Assembly: GCF_020026925.1 (NCBI RefSeq) | Contig: NZ_JAIQDW010000001.1 | Coordinates: 62,001 to 126,000, forward strand | Source: Flavobacterium hibisci | GTDB lineage: Bacteria > Bacteroidota > Bacteroidia > Flavobacteriales > Flavobacteriaceae | Length of the DNA: 64,000 nucleotides | Reading direction: 5' to 3' | Part shown: positions 48,600 to 57,171 of the stretch, one piece after another | Layout: the number at the start of each line of letters is the position of its first letter | How positions within the stretch are numbered: position 1 is the first letter of the stretch | The notes under the pieces: model-generated | What the model was told of the DNA's origin: nothing | What the model saw: the letters and a program-made list of their open reading frames with translations, nothing else | Database searches by the model: none | Program-made: the position numbers and the translations under genes

Positions 48600-50009
48600 T
48601 TATTCTGCTGATTTTAAATTGTCCCCGTCCTTATCATGAAGGCGTCTGAAAACGCCGCCTGAAAGAATGGTGAGTAATCCCACAACTAAGAAGGTATACC
48701 GAAAAGCATTATGAATTTCATTGTGAATAAGTTTTACATCACCTTTAAAAATTTTAAGTACAAGTAATCCCAGAGCAATTCCAAAACCTATAGCAAGCTG
48801 TTGATTTACAGAAACTAATGAATTTCCACTGCTGGTATGATAATTTCTTAAGTCAGCGATCGAAATAGAATTCATTGATGTAAATTGTATAGAGTTGAAG
48901 AATCCCAAAACAGCAATAATAGGAATGTACCAGTAAATAGAAGTATGAATGGAAGGAATGGCTAAAGTACAAATTAGCAGGCCGATGATAAAGGTATTGA
49001 CCATCAGGGTTTTTCGATATCCAAAAGTATTTAAAATTTTAATTACTGCAGATTTTCCAAATATTGCAGTAAGTGCCATAGGTGCAACTATCCAGCCCGA
49101 AGTAACCGCTGATTGTCCATAAGCAATCTGAATCATCATAGGCAACAGCAAAGGAATTGAACTATAACCAAGGCGGGTTGCCAGATTTCCTAATATGCCA
49201 ACTCTAAAAGTGCGGACCTGAAATAAATTTAAAGGGAAAATAGGATTTCTGTCTTTTATAGCATGGCGGTAATACCAGTACAACATCAAAAATCCGGACA
49301 TTAATATGAGTAATACAGGCGTAAGACGTACTGTATTTCCAAATAATTCTAATGAAACAGATAACAGCAGAGATGCTGCAGCAAAAATTAAAAATCCCTT
49401 TAAGTCAAAATCAATTATAGGAGATTTATAATCGGGCATGTATTTCATACTTAAGAGCATACCAATCATTCCAAAAGGAATATTTATAAGGAAAATCCAG
49501 TGCCAGGATAAATAATCAACCATATATCCACCGACCAAAGGCCCTAACACAGGTCCTATTAATGCAGGAATGATAGCAAAATTCATAGCCTTTAATAATT
49601 CTCTTTTTGGAAATGTTTTAATGAGTGCAAGTTTTCCCACAGGAGTCATTAAGCTTCCGCCTATACCCTGAACAACACGCGCAAGGACTAAATGTATCAA
49701 AGACTGGGATAAAGCACATAAAACAGATCCAAGACTAAATAGCATCAATGCAAAAATAAATACTTTTCTGGTTCCAAATTTATCTGACAGAAAGCCACTC
49801 ACAGGCATGAATAGTGCCAATGTCAATACGTAGCTGATAATTGCGTTTTGCATTTCTAATGGAGATTCATTCAAATCTTTAGCAATAGAAGTTATAGAAG
49901 TATTGAGAATAGTGGAATCCAGCATTTGCATAAAGATTGAAGTAGCCAGAATTACAGGAAGTATTTTTTTTGTTATGTCATTGTCAGGAATGGAATGGTT
50001 TTTTTGCAT
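48600..50009 (-). CDS. mdtD: MFS efflux transporter of the DHA2 family, MdtD-like
   Basis: The 469-residue protein has about 14 predicted helices. Motif A reads GFLSDKFGTRKVF, the proton-linked LARVVQGIGGSLMTPVG matches motif B/C, and LGPLVGGYMVDYLSWHWIFLINIP is the DHA2 signature. Length and these blocks closely resemble E. coli MdtD (471). It would export small molecules or drugs by proton antiport from the inner membrane. No membrane-fusion or TolC partner gene is adjacent. Monocistronic on the minus strand. Confidence 0.88.
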   Translation of the reverse strand: MQKNHSIPDNDITKKILPVILATSIFMQMLDSTILNTSITSIAKDLNESPLEMQNAIISYVLTLALFMPVSGFLSDKFGTRKVFIFALMLFSLGSVLCALSQSLIHLVLARVVQGIGGSLMTPVGKLALIKTFPKRELLKAMNFAIIPALIGPVLGPLVGGYMVDYLSWHWIFLINIPFGMIGMLLSMKYMPDYKSPIIDFDLKGFLIFAAASLLLSVSLELFGNTVRLTPVLLILMSGFLMLYWYYRHAIKDRNPIFPLNLFQVRTFRVGILGNLATRLGYSSIPLLLPMMIQIAYGQSAVTSGWIVAPMALTAIFGKSAVIKILNTFGYRKTLMVNTFIIGLLICTLAIPSIHTSIYWYIPIIAVLGFFNSIQFTSMNSISIADLRNYHTSSGNSLVSVNQQLAIGFGIALGLLVLKIFKGDVKLIHNEIHNAFRYTFLVVGLLTILSGGVFRRLHDKDGDNLKSAE

Positions 50010-50237
50010 TGCTTTGGGTTTATCAAATATTTATAAATTTAGTATTAACAACACTTAATTTAATTATAAAATTTGAAATCGATATTCTTTTATTCTCATT
50101 TTTAGATTACTAAATCTTTACGAATTATGCTGTTACAAAATTTGTTTATCGTTAGTGGATTAATATGTGATAATTATGTAAACAGATCACTATTTGTTAA
50201 TCTATATTTAAAAATATTAATTTATAAAAAAAACATT

Positions 50238-50522
50238 ATGAAAACGACACTAAAAAATATCTGTACAATACTTATGGCAGGAGGATTATTAATATCCTGC
50301 AAAAATAAAGATAACAGTAATATGGATAATAAAGCTGTAACTGATAGCACTGACATGTCTGTCGACACTATTGGTCCGGCAATTGATTCATCCGCAACTT
50401 TAAATTCTGGTAAAAATGGTAAAAATGGAACAACAGGTGCTACGGGTGAAAGTTCGACAGGTTCAGGTACTGATGGTTCTACTCAAAAAGGAAATCAAAA
50501 TATTAAGACTGACTCCATATAA
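50238..50522 (+). CDS. Small lipoprotein with Gly/Ser/Thr-rich low-complexity tail
   Basis: Start chosen at ATG 50238 (94 residues), which begins a lipoprotein signal (MKTTLKNICTILMAGGLLISC, Cys21); the frame is open to 50127 but the added residues would precede the signal. After Cys the chain is polar (KNKDNSNMDNKAVTDSTDMS) and then repeats GKNGKNGTTGATGESSTGSG, a short collagen-like, probably disordered stretch. Function unknown. Similar short lipoproteins are common in Flavobacteria as envelope-stress proteins. Confidence 0.7.
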   Translation: MKTTLKNICTILMAGGLLISCKNKDNSNMDNKAVTDSTDMSVDTIGPAIDSSATLNSGKNGKNGTTGATGESSTGSGTDGSTQKGNQNIKTDSI

Positions 50523-50642
50523 TCAATATGTTGAAATTTAATAAGTGTCAGTACAAAATAAGTCGAATTGATCTTTTTTAAGTTTCTTTAACCGGTTCGG
50601 TGAAATTTATTTTTTTTAATTCTGTCGCATCAACTTAGATAT

Positions 50643-50738
50643 AAATCTGTCTAAATCTGCTTTAATCTGTGTAAATCTGCGTGAAAAATTAATACGCAAA
50701 AGGATTTTACGCAGATTTTAAAGGATTTTCGCAGATCA
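50643..50738. repeat. Helically phased AATCTG repeat with inverted GCAGAT copies
   Basis: AATCTGY occurs four times at exactly 10-bp steps (50644, 50654, 50664, 50674). The inverse GCAGAT occurs at 50711 and 50731, 20 bp apart, each preceded by AGGATTTT. The two arms can pair through complementary AAATCTGCG/CGCAGATTT. It lies in gene-free DNA. It is probably a dispersed intergenic repeat of this lineage; no spacers of CRISPR type are present. Confidence 0.55.
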
Positions 50739-51223
50739 AATTGGATTTAATCCTTAAATGAAGCTATTTTATTCTATTTCACCCAACAGGTTTTCTTTAG
50801 ATTTATAGTTAAATAAATGCGACCTTTCTTCTTATATAATTTAGTATTTATTCATATAGTTTCGTATTGTTTACTATATCTTATTATAAAATAAGTTATC
50901 ATTTACTTAAAACTACTAATGAATAAACAATCAAAAAAAATTTTTTTTATAAGAAAAATAATTCATTAAGCAATTATCGTTATTTTCTTCCAGTAAGTTT
51001 ATTCTTTCTTTCCTTATGTGTCTCGGTATGTTTGTAAAAAAAATAAATGTTTTTTTCACATTTATCATTTTAACAACATTTTTAAATATTGTTTCTTAAT
51101 TTTTTAATCATTAAATTGTAAATGAGTGTAAATTTAAATTAAAAATAAAAAATTAAGAATAATAATGTCTTATACGTATAAAAAAACAACTATTTTTCTA
51201 AATGTGTCAATAAAAAAGATTAG

Positions 51224-51260
51224 CAATCGGTTGTTTGATTTCTCTTTTTACATATATTTG
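51224..51260 (+). promoter_or_regulatory. PUL3 promoter with overlapping LacI-like palindrome
   Basis: TTG (51231-51233), 19 bp, TATATTTG (51253-51260): a full Bacteroidota promoter. The TTG is the end of CAATCGGTTG (51224-51233), a near-palindrome with central CG as in LacI-family operators. A repressor bound here would block the -33 region. Confidence 0.5.
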
Positions 51261-51495
51261 TTAAAGAATTTAACATTTGAATAATATTATAAGGTTATAT
51301 ATTAACATTAATTTCAATGTTTTTTAAGTGTACTGAATAGTCTAAAATCGTTTATATGTTTAAATATACATATTTTAGATATTCTGGGTTTTACTCAATA
51401 CAGTAATCTTAAAAAATAGTATTAATAATGATTAGCGTTGTATTAATTCGTTTAATTTTTAGCTTATAAATTACTCATTTTACAGTACAATTACA

Positions 51496-51505
51496 CAATC
51501 GATTG
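51496..51505. promoter_or_regulatory. Second LacI-like palindrome (perfect)
   Basis: CAATCGATTG is a perfect 10-bp palindrome, followed like the first copy by TTTG. Its centre is 272 bp from the first (about 26 helical turns), compatible with DNA looping. No LacI-family gene is in the window. Confidence 0.4.
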
Positions 51506-51704
51506 TTTGGTGTATTTTGCTTTCAAATTAAAACACAATAACTCTCTGATAATTTAACTAACCTCAAAACCTAATTATGCCTATGAAATAGTCTACAACT
51601 CAAAATTTGCAATTTTGGAAGTAAAAAATTCTATAATGCTATTCTAACCACATAGATTTAATTGTTTTTCTTCTAATACATTTTTTAATGTATAATTAAC
51701 TATT

Positions 51705-51911
51705 ATGCATTTTGGCAGTTTTAATGGTAAAAGCATAATTGATTTTGCCATAGATGAATGTAGCAAATCCGATCCTCATTTTTTTTATATTCTGAATAAA
51801 AACTTTATAAAAAAGGGAATTATCCAAAATATAGCTGATAAAATTCTATTCATTTTTAATCATATTAAAACTGGGTATAGGTACTGCTATGAATATAAAT
51901 TAATATTCTAA
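51705..51911 (+). CDS. Doubtful small protein with GSFNGKSI motif
   Basis: 68 codons ending 17 bp before susC. The start MHFGSFNGKSIIDFAIDECSKSDPHFF weakly recalls small FGKYKGK-type proteins (DUF3820/exonuclease X C-terminal-like), in which G-K-[ST]-[IL] and D-P-x-[FY] recur. The rest is Ile/Asn/Lys-rich. It could be real and cotranscribed with susC, a remnant, or chance in AT-rich DNA. Confidence 0.25.
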   Translation: MHFGSFNGKSIIDFAIDECSKSDPHFFYILNKNFIKKGIIQNIADKILFIFNHIKTGYRYCYEYKLIF

Positions 51912-51928
51912 TTTGAAATAATTAAAAA

Positions 51929-54900
51929 ATGTTAAAACATTATAAAAAAGCACAATTTATAAAAATGCTACATAGAAGTAAAATTTTGATTTTTACAGTT
52001 TTATTTTCGTTTTCTAATTTGTTATTTGCAGGAGAAACAAAAAATAGATTTTCTTATGAAAAAAACGACATAAAGTTAAAAGATCAAAATTATACTGTGA
52101 CAGGTATTATTACTTCTACAGTAGATAAATTACCTATTCCTGGTGTAAATATAACTGTTAAAGGAAGTTCAGGATATTCAGCTATTTCTGATTTTGATGG
52201 AAAATTCAAAATTAGTCTCCCTTCTGCAGAGGCCATATTAGTATTTAGCAGTATCGGGATGAAGACTATAGAAGAGAAGGTCTCAGCAAATTCAAATGTT
52301 ACTATTAACATGTCTCCTGATCAAACAGCTCTTACAGAGGTTATTGTTGTGGGTTTTGGTAAACAAAAGAAAGAAAGTGTTGTTGGAGCTATTACGCAAA
52401 CATCGGGTAAAGTTTTACAGCGTACCGGAGGTGTTTCCAGTTTAGGTGCCGCCCTTACAGGTAACCTGCCAGGAGTAACCACTTTGCAAACTACAGGAAA
52501 GCCAGGGGAAGAAGATCCTGAAATTATTATTAGAGGTGTTAGTTCCTGGAACAATAGTAGTCCTCTTATTCTTGTTGATGGGATAGAACGTTCTATTAAT
52601 AGTGTTGATATTAGCTCAGTTGAAACTGTTTCAGTATTGAAAGATGCCTCGGCTACTGCGGTATATGGAGTTAGAGGAGCTAATGGTGTAATACTTATTA
52701 CTACAAAAAGAGGTGTTGCAGGTAAAGCTAAAATTGACTTTGGTTTTAATTCAGTAATGAAATCAGTTTCAAAGCTTCCGGGTAAGATGGATGCTTATGA
52801 TGCTCTTATGGTAAAAAATAAGGTGATTGAATATGAATTGAATCAGCAGCCATCAAGTTGGGAATATATGAGATCTCAGGCTTTTATTGATAACTACCGT
52901 AACCAAACTACTCTCGAACAAAGAGAAAGATATCCTAATATTGACTGGCAGGATTATTTATTTAAAGATGAGGCGATGGCTTATAACGCTAATTTAAATA
53001 TATCTGGTGGTACCGAGAAAGTAAAATATTTTGCAGCAGTAGATTATGTCAATGAGGGAGACCTTGTAAAAGTACCTCCAAGTGGACAAGGGTTTGAATC
53101 CGGCTATAATTATAACAGATTAAATACCAGAGCAAATTTAGATTTTGAATTAACTAAATCCACTACATTCAAAGTAAATCTTTCTGGTTCATATGGTGTA
53201 AAAAAAGCACCCTGGAGGGTAATTTCTGAAGGGTATATGTGGGCAGGAGCTTATGGTACCGCTCCTGATATTTATATGCCAATATACTCAGATGGTTCCT
53301 GGGGTTATTCTCCCGCCAATCAGGTAGATGGGGCTAATTCAGCACTAAACTTAGCGATAGGTGGATCAGAGGCCAAAACAACTACACGTATTGCAACTGA
53401 TTTTAATTTAAGACAGGATTTTGGAAAACTGCTTAAAGGTCTTTCAGCTAATATAACTTTTTCTTTGGATAATAGTTTTCTTGAAGAACAAAGAGGAATT
53501 AACAATAATAATTATATAGTTAAAGAGAAATATATAGATCCTCTTACAGGAACTGTTACTATAAGAAATACTCCAGATGTAACAACCAACTTTGATTTTT
53601 ATGAAGCAACAAACTGGACTGTAAATGGTGGTACTATGAATGATGGTTTAACTTATCGAAATTTAAATTATCAGGCACAAATCAATTACGTTCGGGATTT
53701 TGGCGATCATGCTGTAACGGGAATGGGAAACTTTCAGCGTCAGGAACAAGCTACAGGAGCTAATATTCCTTCATATCGTGAGGATTGGGTTTTCCGGGCT
53801 ACTTATGGTTACAAAAAGAAATATTTTATCGATTATAATGGTGCTTATAATGGATCTGAAAAATTTGCAGCAGCAAATAGGTTTGGATTCTTTTCTTCAG
53901 GCGCTATAGGATGGATGATCACAGAAGAGAAATTTATGAAAAAACTTACTTTTATAGATCAGCTAAAAGTAAGGGCTTCCTACGGTGAGGTTGGAGATGA
54001 TAGCTATAGTGGAGGCCGTTGGTTATATGAAGATGTGTATGGTAGTAATGTTTCGCAATCTCTTTTAACTCAGGGAAATCAGGGGGAATTAAGTACATAT
54101 GGCTGGATCACACAAACCCAGATAGGTAATCCTAATATCGCATGGGAAAAGGTGACTAAAAAGAATTTAGGAATCGATTTTTCTTTTTTAAATAAAATCT
54201 TCTCAGGGAGTGTTGATTTCTTCAATGACTACAGAACAAATATTATTTTGAACGGAAAAGACAGGGCGGTACCCTCTTATTTTGGATTTGCTCCACCTGT
54301 TACTAACACCGGTATAGTAGAGGTTAAAGGTTATGAGATAGATTTTCGCTATAGTCAGCCAATATCCCAATATTTACGATTATGGGCTAATTTTTCGTGG
54401 ACACACGCAGTGGATAAAGTTATTTATAAAGATGATCCGGAACTTCTTGCTGCTTATCGTCAAAAAGCTGGTTTTCCTAACAGACAATCTTATTCAATGA
54501 TTGATAAAGGCTTTTATAATAGCTGGGATGAAGTATATGGAAGTACAGCATTTGAAAACAATGATTCAAAGATTCCGGGTAATTACAGGATATTAGATTA
54601 TAATGGTGATGGTGTAATTAATGGTCCTGGAGACACAGTACCTTTTGGTTATCCAACAAATCCTCAAAATACCTATAATGCTACTATTGGTTTCGACTGG
54701 AAAGGTTTTAGTGCAATGGTTCAGTTTTACGGAGTGAGTAATGTTTCCCGTTTCATAGCTACAGAAAGTTTTCCTAAGGCTTATTTTAATACCGTTTACG
54801 AACAAGGAAGTTATTGGTCTAAGGACAATCAAAATGCAGATTCCCCGATGCCTAGATTAAATAGCACTTTAAATTCTGCAAGTAATGGTACGCGCTTTTT

Positions 54901-55117
54901 GTATGATGGTTCGTATGTTCGTTTAAAAAATGCAGAAATAGCTTATACCTTCACTTCAAACTGGACCAAAACGATTGGACTTGAATCATTACGTATTTAT
55001 GCAAACGGTAATAATCTTTTCTTATGGACTAAAACACCTGATGACCGGGAAGTAAATGGAAATACTGCTTATCCATCCGTAAGACGTATCAATTTAGGCT
55101 TTAGATTAACATTATAA
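51929..55117 (+). CDS. SusC/RagA-family TonB-dependent transporter (PUL3, first)
   Basis: 1062 residues. Met13 (51965) is an alternative start closer to the signal helix (ILIFTVLFSFSNLLFAG). A carboxypeptidase-regulatory-like domain (about 50-125; GIITSTVDKLPIPGVNITVKG) precedes TonB-box-like TEVIVVGFG (about 135-143), a plug with LILVDGIER and VSVLKDASATAVYGVRGANGVI, and a barrel ending INLGFRLTL. It pairs with the SusD encoded 11 bp downstream. First gene of a five-gene operon without enzymes; the substrate is unknown. Confidence 0.96.
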   Translation: MLKHYKKAQFIKMLHRSKILIFTVLFSFSNLLFAGETKNRFSYEKNDIKLKDQNYTVTGIITSTVDKLPIPGVNITVKGSSGYSAISDFDGKFKISLPSAEAILVFSSIGMKTIEEKVSANSNVTINMSPDQTALTEVIVVGFGKQKKESVVGAITQTSGKVLQRTGGVSSLGAALTGNLPGVTTLQTTGKPGEEDPEIIIRGVSSWNNSSPLILVDGIERSINSVDISSVETVSVLKDASATAVYGVRGANGVILITTKRGVAGKAKIDFGFNSVMKSVSKLPGKMDAYDALMVKNKVIEYELNQQPSSWEYMRSQAFIDNYRNQTTLEQRERYPNIDWQDYLFKDEAMAYNANLNISGGTEKVKYFAAVDYVNEGDLVKVPPSGQGFESGYNYNRLNTRANLDFELTKSTTFKVNLSGSYGVKKAPWRVISEGYMWAGAYGTAPDIYMPIYSDGSWGYSPANQVDGANSALNLAIGGSEAKTTTRIATDFNLRQDFGKLLKGLSANITFSLDNSFLEEQRGINNNNYIVKEKYIDPLTGTVTIRNTPDVTTNFDFYEATNWTVNGGTMNDGLTYRNLNYQAQINYVRDFGDHAVTGMGNFQRQEQATGANIPSYREDWVFRATYGYKKKYFIDYNGAYNGSEKFAAANRFGFFSSGAIGWMITEEKFMKKLTFIDQLKVRASYGEVGDDSYSGGRWLYEDVYGSNVSQSLLTQGNQGELSTYGWITQTQIGNPNIAWEKVTKKNLGIDFSFLNKIFSGSVDFFNDYRTNIILNGKDRAVPSYFGFAPPVTNTGIVEVKGYEIDFRYSQPISQYLRLWANFSWTHAVDKVIYKDDPELLAAYRQKAGFPNRQSYSMIDKGFYNSWDEVYGSTAFENNDSKIPGNYRILDYNGDGVINGPGDTVPFGYPTNPQNTYNATIGFDWKGFSAMVQFYGVSNVSRFIATESFPKAYFNTVYEQGSYWSKDNQNADSPMPRLNSTLNSASNGTRFLYDGSYVRLKNAEIAYTFTSNWTKTIGLESLRIYANGNNLFLWTKTPDDREVNGNTAYPSVRRINLGFRLTL

Positions 55118-55128
55118 AATAGTATAAA

Positions 55129-57141
55129 ATGAAAAAATATAATAAGATAGTACTGTATTTTGGACTTTTCTTTTTTCTGGCAGGAAGTATCACTTCATGT
55201 TCAGATTATCTAGATATAAAATCTGGAGCTACGGGAGATCCTGACGATTCATATGCTAATTTTCGTAATTTCCAGGGTTTCACTGAAGAATTGTATAACT
55301 GTATTCCTAGTTTTTGTAATCGTGATGACAATAATTTCTTTAACAATGGTGAAGAAGAAATGTGGCAACAAAATGCTACTAATCAGGGTGCATGGATTTG
55401 GCAGATGGATTTGGGGAATTTTAGGGCATGGATAGGACCGGGTTATGGTAATGGGGGATCTTTTCTGGATGCTGTAAATATTACCGCAACTGCTCCAGCG
55501 GGTTTATCCACAGATAATGATAAAAGAACAAAAGCGCTATGGGGAGGTTCATGGTATGGAATAAGAAAAGCCAATATAGGTCTTGCGAATCTTGAAAAGA
55601 TGATAGATGCCACCCAGGAAGAAAAAGATATAATTGCAGGTCAGTTATATTTCTTTAGAGCCTGGTTTCATATGCAAATTATAAGCTATTGGGGAGGGAT
55701 GCCTTATATTGATCAGGTATTGCCTTCTGATCAGCCTTTACGATTACCACGCCTTACTTATCAGCAAACTGCAGATAAAATTGGAGAAGATTTTAAAAAA
55801 GCGTATGATTTACTGCCAGGAAACTGGGATGATGTAGCGGCAGGAAATGCTACCAAGGGTAAAAATGAACTCAGGATTAATAAATGGATGGCTATTGCTT
55901 ATTTAGGTAAAAATTATTTATATGCCGGAAGCCCGCTTATGAATAAAGCATCTGGAGGCGGAGAAACATATAACACAGAATATTGCAAAAAAGCAGCAGA
56001 AGCTTTTGGAATTTTATTGAACGCTGTTGAAAACGGTTCATGCCAGTACAGACTTCTTCCTTGGGGTACTAACGGTACTTCTTATGAGCAGGTATATCGT
56101 ACAAATGGTCAGGGAGGAAGAATGCCCGGGTCTTTAAATACAGGTGGAGTAACCTATTTAGAGGCCATTTTTAGAGGGCCGAATTATGGAGGTACTAGTC
56201 AGTCTATGGATAAGGAATATTTATGTGCAGGGGTTTTACAAGACAGAAGCTGGTCACAATATCCTACAGCAAATTATGTAAATTATTTTGGTATGAATAA
56301 CGGAATGCCAATCAATAGTGTAAACAGAGCAGATGTTGATGATCCTGTTTCAGGTTATGACACACACTATCCTTGGAAAAACAGAGACCCAAGATTTTAC
56401 CTTAATTTTGGTTTTGATACCAGAAAAATGGTGAATTCTACCAGCACAGCTGATGCAAAAAAATTCACTTATGCTAATTTATATGATGGAGTCAAAGTAG
56501 GGAATTATAGATCAGAAAGAAATAAAGGCAGTAATACCGGTTATTTATTGATGAAATTTAATCCTCTGGGATTCAATAAGTATGATAATGCTTATAATAA
56601 TCACCAAATCCATATTCCTTGGATGCGATTATCAGATGTTTATCTAATGTATTCAGAATCAATTGCTATGGGACATAATAATATTCATGCAACTGCAACA
56701 ACTTGTAGTCTGGATGCTGTAGCTGCTATAAATAAAGTGCGTAACCGTGTATTGTTACCTAATGGGAATCCTTTACCAGGAGTAAATGCTGCTTTTTTGA
56801 CATCTCCTGAAGTTTTTATGTCAGAAGTAAGACGCGAGCGTGCTGTAGAATTAGCCTATGAAGGACACCGTTTTAATGATTTACGTCGTTGGCTTCTATT
56901 AACTAAGTATCCTTATAATGTTAAAACAGGAATTAGTTTTGATCGTGATATTCCGGAAACAAATGATGTAACTCCAACAAATGTTTTCCTTGATAAAGTT
57001 AATCCTGAGAATAATAAAATAAATAATTTGAAGGAATATGTAGTTTTTGAACGTCTATATTCAGATAAGCATTACTGGCTTCCATTAAAGCAAGCTGATG
57101 CGAGCATCTATTTAGAGTTTGATCAAAATCCTGGCTGGTAA
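55129..57141 (+). CDS. SusD/RagB-family surface lipoprotein (PUL3, first)
   Basis: The 670-residue lipoprotein has a signal with lipobox ITSC (Cys24) followed by SDYLDIKSGATGDPDD. The helical repeat region contains GQLYFFRAWFHMQIISYWGGMPYI; the C-terminal domain has MRLSDVYLMYSESIAMG, RRERAVELAYEGHRFNDLRRW and the typical end FDQNPGW. Partner of the preceding SusC; followed 30 bp later by a second susC. Confidence 0.95.
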   Translation: MKKYNKIVLYFGLFFFLAGSITSCSDYLDIKSGATGDPDDSYANFRNFQGFTEELYNCIPSFCNRDDNNFFNNGEEEMWQQNATNQGAWIWQMDLGNFRAWIGPGYGNGGSFLDAVNITATAPAGLSTDNDKRTKALWGGSWYGIRKANIGLANLEKMIDATQEEKDIIAGQLYFFRAWFHMQIISYWGGMPYIDQVLPSDQPLRLPRLTYQQTADKIGEDFKKAYDLLPGNWDDVAAGNATKGKNELRINKWMAIAYLGKNYLYAGSPLMNKASGGGETYNTEYCKKAAEAFGILLNAVENGSCQYRLLPWGTNGTSYEQVYRTNGQGGRMPGSLNTGGVTYLEAIFRGPNYGGTSQSMDKEYLCAGVLQDRSWSQYPTANYVNYFGMNNGMPINSVNRADVDDPVSGYDTHYPWKNRDPRFYLNFGFDTRKMVNSTSTADAKKFTYANLYDGVKVGNYRSERNKGSNTGYLLMKFNPLGFNKYDNAYNNHQIHIPWMRLSDVYLMYSESIAMGHNNIHATATTCSLDAVAAINKVRNRVLLPNGNPLPGVNAAFLTSPEVFMSEVRRERAVELAYEGHRFNDLRRWLLLTKYPYNVKTGISFDRDIPETNDVTPTNVFLDKVNPENNKINNLKEYVVFERLYSDKHYWLPLKQADASIYLEFDQNPGW

Positions 57142-57171
57142 TTGCAATATATAATCGAAAAATAAATCATA

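Larger units (their letters stand above)
50523..51928. other. Gene-poor 1.4-kb region upstream of PUL3
   Basis: Very AT-rich. It contains the phased repeat (50643-50738), a consensus promoter with overlapping palindrome (51224-51260), a second palindrome (51496-51505) and a doubtful small ORF (51705-51911). No other gene or RNA was recognised. The distance from the predicted start near 51267 to susC at 51929 implies a leader of about 660 nt, unless a later promoter is used. Confidence 0.5.

Noticed and set aside
50643..50738. CRISPR-like array
   Set aside because: Repeat units are 6-8 bp at 10-bp steps without spacers, and no cas genes are present.
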